Shown in pieces: positions 8,120 to 15,995 of a stretch of 36,912 bases of DNA. The DNA comes from Spirochaetes bacterium RBG_16_49_21 (GTDB lineage Bacteria; Spirochaetota; UBA4802; UBA5550). The notes beneath the pieces were generated by a model, which worked only from the letters and a program-made list of their open reading frames with translations, had not been told where the DNA came from and ran no database searches. Position 1 is the first letter of the stretch, and every line of letters begins with the position of its first letter. The DNA lies in NCBI GenBank assembly GCA_001829495.1, contig MIBJ01000029.1:1-36912 (forward strand), given 5' to 3'. The position numbers and the translations under genes are program-made.

Positions 8120-8506
8120 GTGCGGAATTATATTGCATACGAAGGACAATCCTTCGTTATTGAATGGTATTTCAACGAAAAGGGAGAAAACGAGGCCTTG
8201 GAATATTTTCATGCCTTAAGCGATCTTCAGCAGGACAAGACGCTTTATTTGTTCAAGCGAATGGGGGATTTTGGGAGAATCAACAACAAGACACAATTCA
8301 GATACGAGGATGATGAAATATTTGCCTTTAAACCGCAACCGGACCGGTTTTTATGCTTTTTTGTCAAAGGGAGAAAAATCATAATAACCAACGCATTTTT
8401 AAAGAAATCAGATAAATTGCCTCGCGAAGAAAAGAGGAAGGCTTTGAAATTGCGTGAAGATTATCTGTCTCGCGTGAAAGAAGGAGTATATTATGAAAAA
8501 GAATAA
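8120..8506 (+). CDS. RelE/HigB-type toxin (Gp49-like family)
   Basis: A 128-aa protein with the plan of phage-derived Gp49-like/HigB toxins: an N-terminal strand (SFVIEWYFNEKGENEALEYF), two helices, RINNKTQFRYEDDEIFAFKP, then FLCFFVKGRKIIITNAFLKK and a C-terminal basic helix. Toxins of this family cleave mRNA at the ribosome. The conserved Lys/Arg in the central strands are present, so it may be active. The GTG start has GGAG 5 nt upstream and follows an operator-containing promoter. It overlaps the HTH gene downstream by 14 bp. Toxin-first order is the HigBA arrangement. Confidence 0.82.
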   Translation: MRNYIAYEGQSFVIEWYFNEKGENEALEYFHALSDLQQDKTLYLFKRMGDFGRINNKTQFRYEDDEIFAFKPQPDRFLCFFVKGRKIIITNAFLKKSDKLPREEKRKALKLREDYLSRVKEGVYYEKE

Positions 8507-8789
8507 AGTAGCAAAAAAGCAGATGTCCACTTTTGATTTCATTATGCGGGACCCGGAACGCAGGGAGCAATTTGAAAAAGGGTATAACGAGTTTCTCGTG
8601 AATGAATTTTTATTGGAAGCGATGGAAGAAAACCATATATCGGTTAGGAAACTGGCTGAAAAAGCCGGCGTATCGCCGGCAATTATCCAAAGAATACGCA
8701 CCGGCGGAAGCTCAAATATTACCTTGAAAAAATTAAGCGACATTGCGACGGCGTTAGGGTATCGAATTAATTTCCAAAAATTACAATGA
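8493..8789 (+). CDS. XRE-family antitoxin (HigA-like)
   Basis: A 98-aa protein. Residues about 45-95 form a helix-turn-helix of the Cro/XRE type: ISVRKLAEKAGVSPAIIQRI, then RTGGSSNITLKKLSDIATAL. The N-terminal 40 residues (FIMRDPERREQFEKGYNEFL) resemble the toxin-binding helix of antitoxins paired with Gp49-like toxins. It would bind both the toxin and the palindrome at 8088-8107. It overlaps the toxin gene by 14 bp, so the two are co-translated. The gene is complete, with no sign of decay, unlike the PIN modules in the same region. Confidence 0.85.
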   Translation: MKKNKVAKKQMSTFDFIMRDPERREQFEKGYNEFLVNEFLLEAMEENHISVRKLAEKAGVSPAIIQRIRTGGSSNITLKKLSDIATALGYRINFQKLQ

Positions 8790-8795
8790 CACCCT

Positions 8796-8826
8796 CGATG
8801 CGACGATGCACATCGTCGCCTTCGGT
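8796..8826. terminator. Palindrome (TGCACA core, copy 2), likely bidirectional terminator
   Basis: The perfect inner stem is GCGACGATG (8800-8808) and CATCGTCGC (8811-8819) around CA, with weaker pairing outside. It lies between the end of the HTH gene and the end of the convergent porin gene. It is followed by ttcggtggtgatattgtttt and an AT-rich run. It shares core shape and 3' tail with the palindrome at 7230-7261. Position between convergent stops suggests it ends both transcripts. Confidence 0.55.
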
Positions 8827-8838
8827 GGTGATATTGTT

Positions 8839-10506
8839 TTATAATTTTTTCGGTTGTTCAACGGATTTTGTCCCGAACGGGGCTCCCTCGCCGAAATATC
8901 GTCCGGTTATACCTATAGCAATCCCCCACTGCTTCTCATAAAACTTTTTAGTCCACATGCTTGCTCCCAAGGTCGAACCAAGACCAGGAATGACCTCTGA
9001 TTTAACCGCATCAACGGTACGATTGCCTGCAGGAGGAAATATGGAGTAGAAGCCGCTTACGGTCACGTCCATCCATTCCAGCGCTTTTACCGTGCAGCCC
9101 GCCCCGATCGTATGGCTGGTGAGGAGCTCGTCGGTCTCTGTCCTACGGGATTTCCTGATGCCGAAATCGTTGTACGAGTATCCGGCGCTCACGATGACCA
9201 TGTCGAGCAGAGTGTACTCGATGCTCTGGCCGAGCCGGAATCCGACCGGTTTGTAATATTTCTCGCGTCCGTCAAGGTCGCGTGCCCTGGGAAAGGTGAT
9301 GTTCGCCGAGGTCGTTTCTTGAAGATCTTTCAGAATGTTGAAGGCTACGCCGATGTGAATCGACGGCGGATACGTGACCTTTAACTGCTTGCCGATCAGT
9401 GTGAGATACCGGAAATCCATTGTGCCAAAGTTTAACAATCCAGCTGCCCCCAAAACAGCTCCACCCCCGGCTTGAAAAAATTGTTGATTGATAATAAGCG
9501 GCAGAATGCCGTCGGCAAACAGGTTGAGCTGTCCCGACTGCGCAAGAATGGGATTGACGAGGAATTTGTTCGTTTTTTTGGCTAACACCATAGGGGAATA
9601 ATATTCGCCTCTGACGCCGATGTTCAGGCTTCCCAGGGGTTTAAAGTCCAGTCCGAATATTAAACCGTGTCCGGATCCATGGATACTGGTGCTGATATAC
9701 ACTGGAGCATTTGCGGACATTAAGGAGAATGGGGAAACGCCACCTCCGAATACGTCAATGGGGATCTGCGAGATTACCTGCTTCCCAGATGCGTATATGA
9801 ATCGATAAGCGAAGGCTGCTGACAGCCAGTTGAGAATGGCGTACGATCCGCCAATAGTTCCGCTTAAAAACAGCTCGTCGCGTTTTGCACTGTTTTTTCT
9901 GATTACCCGCGTTAGTGGTGCCGGACCGAAAAGTATGTTTTGGACCAAAGATTCGTTTAACGTTAATATTGCCCGGTCCAGGTCCGGAACCCCATTATCA
10001 TACTTTAAACCTGAAAGACCGGCTGATTGCATTACCGCGGTATAGAGAAAAGCAGCCCAATTTTTTCCTTTATACACGATATCCAGATCAGGGTCCGGAG
10101 TAATAACTACACCGGGATAGCGTTTAGGTATCAGGTATTCATTATTTGTTGTGTAAAATGAGAGTTGCCCTAAATGCGTGGAGGGTCTCCAGGAAAAAGC
10201 AGCAAGAGCAGGTGTCAGTTGTGTGCCTGCCTGGTGCTGGAACGAGCTGTCTTTTTTATCATATATGCCCTGTAAGCTGAGCATTATATACAGTCCCTGT
10301 TTCTTCATAAAAGCAGTGCCAGCCGGATTATAAAAAACCGCATCAGCCTCGGTTGAGGCATTCCGACTTTGGGTGCGCACGTATTCAGCGCTGTGATTGG
10401 GCAGAATACCGTCTTCCTGGTTGAGCTGTGAAGCGGAAGCCTTATTCAGGTTGATATGTAAAAGCGTGAAAACTGTCATAAGACATACAAAATATTTTCC
10501 AACCAT
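8839..10506 (-). CDS. FadL/OmpP1-family outer-membrane protein
   Basis: A 555-aa protein with an N-terminal signal peptide (MVGKYFVCLMTVFTLLHINL, cleavage near ASA). Next comes the family's typical early segment: RTQSRNASTEADAVFYNPAG then TAF (about residues 45-66), where FadL-like proteins carry NPAG. Alternating beta strands follow to an aromatic-rich barrel end. FadL-type porins carry long-chain fatty acids or other hydrophobic molecules through the outer membrane by a plugged barrel. Length is somewhat above the usual 420-480 aa, which suggests longer loops. It is preceded by about 450 bp of AT-rich DNA with several inverted repeats and lies downstream of an AraC-type regulator gene on the same strand. 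Substrate is unknown. Confidence 0.85.
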   Translation of the reverse strand: MVGKYFVCLMTVFTLLHINLNKASASQLNQEDGILPNHSAEYVRTQSRNASTEADAVFYNPAGTAFMKKQGLYIMLSLQGIYDKKDSSFQHQAGTQLTPALAAFSWRPSTHLGQLSFYTTNNEYLIPKRYPGVVITPDPDLDIVYKGKNWAAFLYTAVMQSAGLSGLKYDNGVPDLDRAILTLNESLVQNILFGPAPLTRVIRKNSAKRDELFLSGTIGGSYAILNWLSAAFAYRFIYASGKQVISQIPIDVFGGGVSPFSLMSANAPVYISTSIHGSGHGLIFGLDFKPLGSLNIGVRGEYYSPMVLAKKTNKFLVNPILAQSGQLNLFADGILPLIINQQFFQAGGGAVLGAAGLLNFGTMDFRYLTLIGKQLKVTYPPSIHIGVAFNILKDLQETTSANITFPRARDLDGREKYYKPVGFRLGQSIEYTLLDMVIVSAGYSYNDFGIRKSRRTETDELLTSHTIGAGCTVKALEWMDVTVSGFYSIFPPAGNRTVDAVKSEVIPGLGSTLGASMWTKKFYEKQWGIAIGITGRYFGEGAPFGTKSVEQPKKL

Positions 10507-10926
10507 GATCCTGATCCTCCTTATGAATGTTATAAAAATATACCTGCAATCCTGATGCCGGCGAGGGGGTGGTTCGCCGCATCAGGATATTCAATGCCGC
10601 ATAAAACTGACATGTCAGGTTTTTGATACTCCACCCGATATGCCCGCTACTCCGTGCATTTATGAAAAATTCATGCTGTTTTGCTACGAAACTGAAATCT
10701 CAGTTTTTAACAATTCGTTAAGATAAATTTTTTATTTATTTTTGGGTACTTTTCTGATAACTATTTAGTTATTTGTATTTGTTTGTATTTTACAATGCTG
10801 GATTGTGTTTGTCGTCCAATGTTATAAGTTCGGACGAAAAAAGTGAAACTTTTCTTAGGAAAAATTGGAACTGTTCAACAAGTTTTCCGGTTTGAACATG
10901 AACAATAAATAAAATAATGTAAACAT
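10507..10926 (-). promoter_or_regulatory. AT-rich regulatory region upstream of the FadL-like gene
   Basis: No gene is seen. The segment holds several inverted repeats. A strong hairpin at 10551-10586 (CCTGATGCCGGCGA against TCGCCGCATCAGG, one bulge) would lie in the mRNA leader about 45-80 nt before the porin start. There is a 12-bp palindrome CTGACATGTCAG at 10607-10618, a 7-bp pair AAACTGA/TCAGTTT at 10689-10706, and TTAAC/GTTAA at 10707-10721. Such clustering suggests operator sites and a leader structure. I could not place convincing -35 and -10 boxes on the minus strand. Confidence 0.4.
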
Positions 10927-10961
10927 AATTTTTCCCGCCGCCATAGGCGGTGAGGGAAATT
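10927..10961 (-). terminator. Stem-loop terminator after the AraC-type gene
   Basis: Directly after the stop of the minus-strand regulator gene lies a hairpin with stem TTTCCCTCACCGCC / GGCGGCGGGAAA and loop TAT (one bulged base), with A/T runs on both flanks. It is a reasonable intrinsic terminator for the regulator gene, though the tail is AATTATG rather than a pure U-run. Confidence 0.6.
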
Positions 10962-10962
10962 A

Positions 10963-12057
10963 TTAATTATTATTTCCATGGGAGCGGAATGCTGTTGGTG
11001 TGTATCCGGTAAGGCTCTTGAAAATGGTATTAAAGGAAGATTTTGAATTAAAACCGACGAAAAAGCATATAGAGAGCACATTACTGTCTTTATTTCGGTT
11101 CAGGAGGATTTTGGCTTCTTCGACGCGGTACCGGTTCACGAAAGTATTGAAGCTGGTATTCAATTGTTCGTTCAGGAACTGGGAAAGCTGGTGGGGGGTA
11201 AGCGAGATTTGGCCTGAGAGCGTTTGAAGGCTCAGCTCGCTGTCCCGGTATACCTTCTCGTTTTCCATGAGGGCAGAGAGCCGGGCGCGTATGCCGGCCG
11301 TATCCAGCCCCTTTAAAAATGACCGCGCGTATTTTCGGCGTTCGAGCTCCTTTTTCATTAAATTGAATATAACGGGGAACCGGTTGTTGGTGAGGAACAC
11401 GGTCACCATCACCGCGGTGGTCATAATTCCTGCTGCAAGGAAGAGCGCTCCGTTCCGGAAGATCATCCAGAGGATGACGGGCACCGGAATGAGAATATTG
11501 GCAATTCCTATCAAACAGATCAGGCGCACGCCCTTTTTTATGGTACGGTCGTTCCAGAGGGGTATGGCCTCGGCAAGAAGGATGATGTGATACCGGATAT
11601 ATACTGCGCCGCCGATAAGCAGAAGCACGATCAGGAAGTTAATGCTGTTTGTATTCAAGGTCGTTTCAAGCGCCTGCTGCTTTAATGCGTGCGGCTGCGT
11701 CTGGAGATATATCTCAATCAATAAGACGATCATCGCCGGAATCAGGTGCCGTATATGCCTCGTCTTTATCTTTCTTCCCGGGTACAAGAGGAGGTGGTAG
11801 TAGGCGAAGGTAAGGGGGCCGACGGTGAACACGGAGGTGAGATAGAGAAATGCGCTCCAGGGGTAGCGGGGCGTAATGCCGTTGGCGAGCAGGGCATGGT
11901 TGTAGAGAGTAACGGCCGCCAGGATCGATATGAAAAAGAGCATAATATTATGGCGCGTGCGCCGCGGTCTGCCGATCAGCTGTTCAATACCCATGAGAAA
12001 CGTTATTGCGCTTCCGAAAATTATACATACGGAAGCGGGAATGAAGAGATTGTCCAT
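10963..12057 (-). CDS. AraC-family regulator with membrane-embedded N-terminal half
   Basis: A 364-aa protein. Residues 1-230 contain about seven hydrophobic segments (for example SVCIIFGSAITFLMGI, NIMLFFISILAAVTLY, FLIVLLLIGGAVYI). Residues about 255-360 form a two-HTH AraC domain: LQTLSGQISLTPHQLSQFLN and, near the end, VGFNSKSSFNTIFKSLTGYT followed by PTAFR. Proteins of this plan, common in leptospires and Bacteroidetes, are thought to sense a ligand through the membrane part. The start at 12057 gives a hydrophobic helix from the first residues. It is divergent from the gene at 12411 and upstream of the FadL-like gene on the same strand, but a terminator and about 450 bp separate the two. 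It may control the porin; that is inference. Confidence 0.88.
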   Translation of the reverse strand: MDNLFIPASVCIIFGSAITFLMGIEQLIGRPRRTRHNIMLFFISILAAVTLYNHALLANGITPRYPWSAFLYLTSVFTVGPLTFAYYHLLLYPGRKIKTRHIRHLIPAMIVLLIEIYLQTQPHALKQQALETTLNTNSINFLIVLLLIGGAVYIRYHIILLAEAIPLWNDRTIKKGVRLICLIGIANILIPVPVILWMIFRNGALFLAAGIMTTAVMVTVFLTNNRFPVIFNLMKKELERRKYARSFLKGLDTAGIRARLSALMENEKVYRDSELSLQTLSGQISLTPHQLSQFLNEQLNTSFNTFVNRYRVEEAKILLNRNKDSNVLSICFFVGFNSKSSFNTIFKSLTGYTPTAFRSHGNNN

Positions 12058-12213
12058 TTGGAATAGTCAGTTTTGCTCAGTATCGGGCTGAATTTCGTTC
12101 GTTATTGATTGTCACGGCGTATAACGAGATATAAATTCGCCTAACTCAAGTAATGTATTAACCGAATAATGCCGTAACTTTTCGGGCTGTCAATTATAAA
12201 ATTTGCGGTACCT

Positions 12214-12322
12214 GACCTCACCCCTCGACCTCCTCTCTAGATTGAAGAGAGGGGACGTATAACAGTAAGCCTTATGCCCCCCTTCTCTTATTAAGGAGAA
12301 GGGGGGACGGGGGGATGAGGTC
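12214..12322. repeat. C-rich/G-rich dispersed repeat, copy B, with inverted ends
   Basis: The ends GACCTCACCCC (12214-12224) and GGGGATGAGGTC (12311-12322) are inverted copies. Inside are two smaller hairpins: CCTCTCTagattgaAGAGAGG near 12231-12252 and CCCCCCTTCTC / GAGAAGGGGGG near 12278-12306. It shares CCTCACCCC-CGACC-CTCTC and ATTGAAGA with copy A at 849-905. A miniature element of about 109 bp is the best reading. The rest of 12058-12410 holds no gene. Confidence 0.6.
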
Positions 12323-12360
12323 GCCTCTGCGAGAAATAACCGGACAGCCGCAAATTTTTA

Positions 12361-12389
12361 TTGAAAAATTGAATTATCGGGGATAGATT
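12361..12389 (+). promoter_or_regulatory. Possible promoter for the cytidylate-kinase-like gene
   Basis: TTGAAA (12361-12366), a 17-bp spacer and TAGATT (12384-12389) give a fair sigma-70-type promoter. It lies just beyond the copy B repeat, and the start codon is at 12411. The predicted start of transcription is close to the weak ribosome site AAGAGG, so the exact assignment is uncertain. Confidence 0.4.
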
Positions 12390-12410
12390 CTATTAAGAGG
12401 CGCGTTAACG

Positions 12411-13130
12411 ATGAAAGAGATTTTTTCCATTGATAGTGCTGTAGTGTATCAGGAGGGCAAATGGAAACAGCGCAAACAAACGGTAGATATGACGGATGAG
12501 CATGCGCTGCCGTTTATAACCATATCACGGGAATTCGGCTGTCTCGGCTACAATCTCGGGCAGACGATCTCCCAAATTCTGAATGACGAATTCCGGCATG
12601 CGCCGCGATGGGCCATATATGAAAGAAATATACTGGAGCGCCTGACCGAGGACATGCATATATCATACGAGCTGGCGGAGACCCTCACGGAAAAGGCGAA
12701 GGGCTCCATGGCCGATTATTTCCGTATGACCTTTTCGAAATATCCGCCCGAGGCGGTTGTGTACCGTAAGCTGGTGGAGATCATACGGCTCATCGCCGCC
12801 AACGGGCATGCGATTATAATCGGGCGGGTAGGCAATGTGATAACCAGGGACCTGCCCAAGGGATACCACGTCAGGATTATCGCTTCATCTGAAAAAAAAA
12901 TCCAAAATATAAGAAATCAATTCAACGTATCGCGAAAAGAAGCTAAACAGATTCTCGCCCATAGGGGCGAGGAGCGGGAGCTGTTTCTCCTCAAGCGCCT
13001 CAAGGTCGACACGACCGACCCCTCGATTTACGATCTGGTGATAAACACAACGGATTATACGATTGAAGAGACCGCACGGCTTATCATCAAGGGTATGGAA
13101 TTCTCCGGCCTCACCGTGAATCCGGATTGA
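12411..13130 (+). CDS. Cytidylate-kinase-like family protein
   Basis: A 239-aa protein of the AAA/P-loop cytidylate-kinase-2 type. Residues about 36-55 read FITISREFGCLGYNLGQTIS, the family's modified nucleotide-binding loop. Later features include IYERNILERLTED, a mid-protein IIIGRVGNVITRDLPKGYHV (the usual GRxG segment before a phosphate-contact strand), and DPSIYDLVINT near the C-terminus. These proteins resemble cytidylate kinase, but their substrate is generally unproven. The first 25 residues are extra to the core fold. An ATG at 12489 (MTDEHALPF) would give a shorter form closer to the usual length, but the promoter and longer frame favour 12411. It is divergent from the AraC-type gene. 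Confidence 0.82.
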   Translation: MKEIFSIDSAVVYQEGKWKQRKQTVDMTDEHALPFITISREFGCLGYNLGQTISQILNDEFRHAPRWAIYERNILERLTEDMHISYELAETLTEKAKGSMADYFRMTFSKYPPEAVVYRKLVEIIRLIAANGHAIIIGRVGNVITRDLPKGYHVRIIASSEKKIQNIRNQFNVSRKEAKQILAHRGEERELFLLKRLKVDTTDPSIYDLVINTTDYTIEETARLIIKGMEFSGLTVNPD

Positions 13131-13187
13131 CGGGCGTCCGATAAATTGTTCTTGCGCGCATTCCGCGTCATGATAGCTTCGAATAGT

Positions 13188-14153
13188 ATGGATCGACCGA
13201 ATAAACGGACGCGGATCATCGCCATAGCCCTCATAACAGCAGCGTATGTGCTGATGCATTACCCGTACGCGGGTCATGCCGACCGGTCCAGGTACCTGAG
13301 AAAGACCGTCAGGATCGGAGATATCGAGAGAAGCTATGGGCTTTATATACCGAAAGACCATACGGCCGCGGAGCGGGGTCGTCCGCTCGTGATAGTTTTG
13401 CACGGCGCCCGCGGCTCCGGCCTGCTGGTAAGCGAGTACGCGGGCTTTAATGATTTCGCGGACAGTAAAAAATTTTTCGTTCTGTATCCGGATGCTTTTG
13501 GAGAATTCTGGAACGACGGCAGGGTGGATCTGAATTCCCCGGCATTCAAGGCCAATATCGACGACGTGCGGTTCATTTCCACTCTTATCGACGAAATGCT
13601 TTCCCGATACGGTCTTGACCGGGAGCGGGTCTACGCAGCCGGTTTTTCCAACGGCGGTATGATGGCGTTCCGGCTCGCAATCGCCATATCCGGCAAGCTG
13701 GCTGCCGCTGCATCAGTGGCCGGCGCGCTGCCGAAACAGTTGGCGCAGGCAAGCCCGGCAGCGGCCGTTCCGGTGCTTATCATCAATGGAACCGATGACC
13801 GGACCGTTCCCTGGAGGGGCGGCAGGCTTGTTTCGGAAGGCAAAAATCATGGTGAGGTCCTTTCGGTTATCAATACGACCGTTTACTGGGCCGTGAAAAA
13901 CGGCTGCGGTACCGGGGCCTCGGTACGGATCCTTCAAACTGCGGGTAAAGAGAACGGGAGCCTGGCGTTTCAGGTGTCTTATGCATGCAATAAGCCGGAA
14001 TCCGAAGTCGTTCTCGTCGCTCTCCAGGGAGGAAGCCATTCCTGGCCCGGCCTTATGAATCTCCCGGCGGTCGGCAATAGCATCGGATCAACCGGAATAT
14101 TCCGTGCCACTGAGTTTATAGTGGATTTTTTCGCACGGCATCGCCGCCGGTAA
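13188..14153 (+). CDS. Secreted PHB-depolymerase-type esterase (LpqC-like)
   Basis: A 321-aa alpha/beta-hydrolase with an N-terminal signal or anchor (MDRPNKRTRIIAIALITAAY). Key motifs are HGARGSG (oxyanion region, near residue 73), the nucleophile elbow GFSNGGMM (Ser near 153), NGTDDRTVPW (Asp near 204) and GGSHSWPG (His near 283), giving a full Ser-Asp-His triad. Family members cleave polyhydroxybutyrate, feruloyl esters or acetyl esters; the true substrate cannot be told here. The open frame extends up to a TTG at 13146 and an ATG at 13170. I chose 13188 because it gives the most normal signal peptide, but no start has a good ribosome site. It follows the kinase-like gene closely. Confidence 0.87.
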   Translation: MDRPNKRTRIIAIALITAAYVLMHYPYAGHADRSRYLRKTVRIGDIERSYGLYIPKDHTAAERGRPLVIVLHGARGSGLLVSEYAGFNDFADSKKFFVLYPDAFGEFWNDGRVDLNSPAFKANIDDVRFISTLIDEMLSRYGLDRERVYAAGFSNGGMMAFRLAIAISGKLAAAASVAGALPKQLAQASPAAAVPVLIINGTDDRTVPWRGGRLVSEGKNHGEVLSVINTTVYWAVKNGCGTGASVRILQTAGKENGSLAFQVSYACNKPESEVVLVALQGGSHSWPGLMNLPAVGNSIGSTGIFRATEFIVDFFARHRRR

Positions 14154-14189
14154 CCTTGTTTTGGCCCCTTAAATTCCACTTCGACGGGC

Positions 14190-14225
14190 AGGGGGTGAGG
14201 TCAGAAAATTTAATTCACACCCCCA
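14190..14225. repeat. Intergenic stem-loop repeat with AAATTTAATTCAC
   Basis: AGGGGGTGAGGTCAG is followed by AAAATTTAATTCACACCCCC; GGGGGTGAG and CACACCCCC can pair with one mismatch. The AGGGGGTGA start and the 13-bp AAATTTAATTCAC recur at 33791-33825. The AGGGGTGAGGTCAG part also recurs, inverted, at the left end of copy B (12212-12225). Located 37 nt after the esterase stop, it could terminate that transcript. Confidence 0.45.
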
Positions 14226-14253
14226 TTAACCGGAATTTAAAACTAAATTCGCA

Positions 14254-14282
14254 TTGACAATATTAAAATGGATGTGTATGTT
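14254..14282 (+). promoter_or_regulatory. Sigma-70-type promoter for the small exported protein
   Basis: A consensus TTGACA (14254-14259), a 17-bp spacer and TATGTT (14277-14282). Transcription would begin near 14289, which puts the ATG at 14268 upstream of the transcript and supports 14334 as the real start. Confidence 0.6.
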
Positions 14283-14333
14283 TTCACCATTCTATCAGGA
14301 ATTGAGACGTATACTTATAAAGGAAGTCTGAGC

Positions 14334-14798
14334 ATGGACAAGTTGATTAAAAATATTATTTTGATTATTTGTATCCTGACCCCGGCAGTACACATGCACT
14401 GCAAAAGCAAAGCAATAATTATTGAAAGAACATCCTCCGGCAAGTACGTAGAAGGATATGCCATAGAAAAAACCAAATCCGGAGAGTACGTCCAGATACT
14501 AAGAGATACCGATATCGTATACAGGGAAAAATCATTGATATTCCAGCGCAATGGATTTGCAATCGATGAAAGCGGTTTGCTGCATAAATATTTCAAGAAC
14601 CAAAATGACGGGGAATGTCTGCAAAGAGCCTTGTATTGGAAATTAGAGGACGATCAGCTGTTCATCGGCATTTACTACAAATACGGCACCGGATATCCGA
14701 AGCTGCACGTAAAAAGCACGTGCGATTATAAAATTATTTGGTATGATATACAAACAGTGCAGGAAATAATAGAAAGCCGGCCAGCCGCACCGCACTGA
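14334..14798 (+). CDS. Small exported protein of unknown function
   Basis: A 154-aa protein starting MDKLIKNIILIICILTPAVH, a basic then hydrophobic export signal that ends near MHC; the Cys context is a poor lipobox. The mature part starts with two related lines (IIIERTSSGKYVEGYAIEKT, then KSGEYVQILRDTDIVYREKS) that suggest a short SGKYV/SGEYV repeat. It then turns into a Tyr/Trp-rich beta region. The ATG at 14334 is chosen because AGGAAG lies 7 nt upstream and a good promoter at 14254-14282 excludes the start at 14268. No family was recognised. The coding DNA is AT-richer than the genes on either side. Confidence 0.7.
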   Translation: MDKLIKNIILIICILTPAVHMHCKSKAIIIERTSSGKYVEGYAIEKTKSGEYVQILRDTDIVYREKSLIFQRNGFAIDESGLLHKYFKNQNDGECLQRALYWKLEDDQLFIGIYYKYGTGYPKLHVKSTCDYKIIWYDIQTVQEIIESRPAAPH

Positions 14799-14908
14799 AA
14801 TTGGAACAAATAAATTTATCTTGAAATTTATAACGCCGCTCCTCCTAATCGCCTTAATAATTTGAATCAGCGGTGCGGCCTGCGGCCGGATCGCTGTCGC
14901 GGGGCGAC

Positions 14909-15991
14909 ATGAAAAAGCGGGTCATAATAATAGTGCTCTTCCTGGCGGCGCTGGTCGGCTGCCAATTCTTGAAAGTGACTACCCTCAAGCCCAAGCGGTT
15001 TGCCTTTATCAAAAACGGCTCAAACCCGGGCGAAGCTGTCGTAAAGATCGACGTGTACGGTCTTGAGGATCTTACGGTCGGGGTCGGGGTTTTCAACGGC
15101 ATGGTCTGCATGGCGGATAACGAGCTGAAGCGGATCCAGATACTGAAGCCGGACGGTGAGGCGGAGCTTGTCATCGGATCCTTGAAAGATTTAAAGAAGA
15201 AGGACGTACGGTCTGAGAGCTTCAATTTCGGGACCATAGGCTATTTCGCCCTGGACGACGACCGGAACATCTATATCCAGAACAAATTTTCAACCATAAC
15301 CGCCCTCAAGCCGGCTGACAGGGATGCTGCGGCGGACAGCATCGATTTTTCGCCGTCCTTTATACTGGTCTTTAACCGCAGCGGCGAGCTCCAGTACACG
15401 CTCGGCCAGAAGGGGACGCCTGACGTGCCCTTCTACCATATCGAGAAGCTCTCAATCGACGCGCAGGGCCGCCTGCTCGTATTGTCGCGTTCCGCTGATT
15501 CGTGGAGCATCTTCCGCTTTAAGGGGAAGCGGAGGGACTATTTCGCCGACCTGGGGGCGATCGACTTCACGGACAAGGACCCTAACGAGGGCACGGTGTA
15601 CGACGGCAAGATCGACAATGTCAGGATGTTCGCCACCGGCGACAAGGCATTGATATCCGTGTCCTACTATCACGGCCTGCGGCTCAAGTACATAAAGATT
15701 TTCGAATATTCGCTCGCGAGCGGCAGGACGGAGAGGGTGATCATGAATATTCCCGATCCCAAGAACGTGCTCTTCGACATCATCGACAACAAGTATATTT
15801 ATCTGTGGAACGTGGACAATGAGGACGTTAAATTCGAGGTGTCCAATCTTGACGGCGCCATCATCAACAACGTGTATATGAAGCTGAGTTTTAAGAGGAA
15901 TTACTATACGAAGATATTTCTGGACAATTCCGGCGGCATATATTCGTATCATGTCCTGAGAAGCGGAGTCGATATCATGAGGTGGGAGTAG
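14909..15991 (+). CDS. Beta-propeller-like lipoprotein
   Basis: A 360-aa protein with a clear lipoprotein signal, MKKRVIIIVLFLAALVGCQF (Cys 18). The body consists of repeated segments of the type hydrophobic-strand, Asp-rich turn, next strand: VFNGMVCMADNELKRIQILK, YFALDDDRNIYIQNK, LSIDAQGRLLVLSRSADSWS. This pattern is typical of NHL/beta-propeller proteins, which act as binding scaffolds. The open frame extends up to 14873, but the signal peptide starts at 14909. It ends 4 nt before the Nnr start codon, so the two are probably co-transcribed. Leptospires carry lipoproteins of this general type, but I cannot name the family with certainty. Confidence 0.8.
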   Translation: MKKRVIIIVLFLAALVGCQFLKVTTLKPKRFAFIKNGSNPGEAVVKIDVYGLEDLTVGVGVFNGMVCMADNELKRIQILKPDGEAELVIGSLKDLKKKDVRSESFNFGTIGYFALDDDRNIYIQNKFSTITALKPADRDAAADSIDFSPSFILVFNRSGELQYTLGQKGTPDVPFYHIEKLSIDAQGRLLVLSRSADSWSIFRFKGKRRDYFADLGAIDFTDKDPNEGTVYDGKIDNVRMFATGDKALISVSYYHGLRLKYIKIFEYSLASGRTERVIMNIPDPKNVLFDIIDNKYIYLWNVDNEDVKFEVSNLDGAIINNVYMKLSFKRNYYTKIFLDNSGGIYSYHVLRSGVDIMRWE

Positions 15992-15995
15992 CGGC

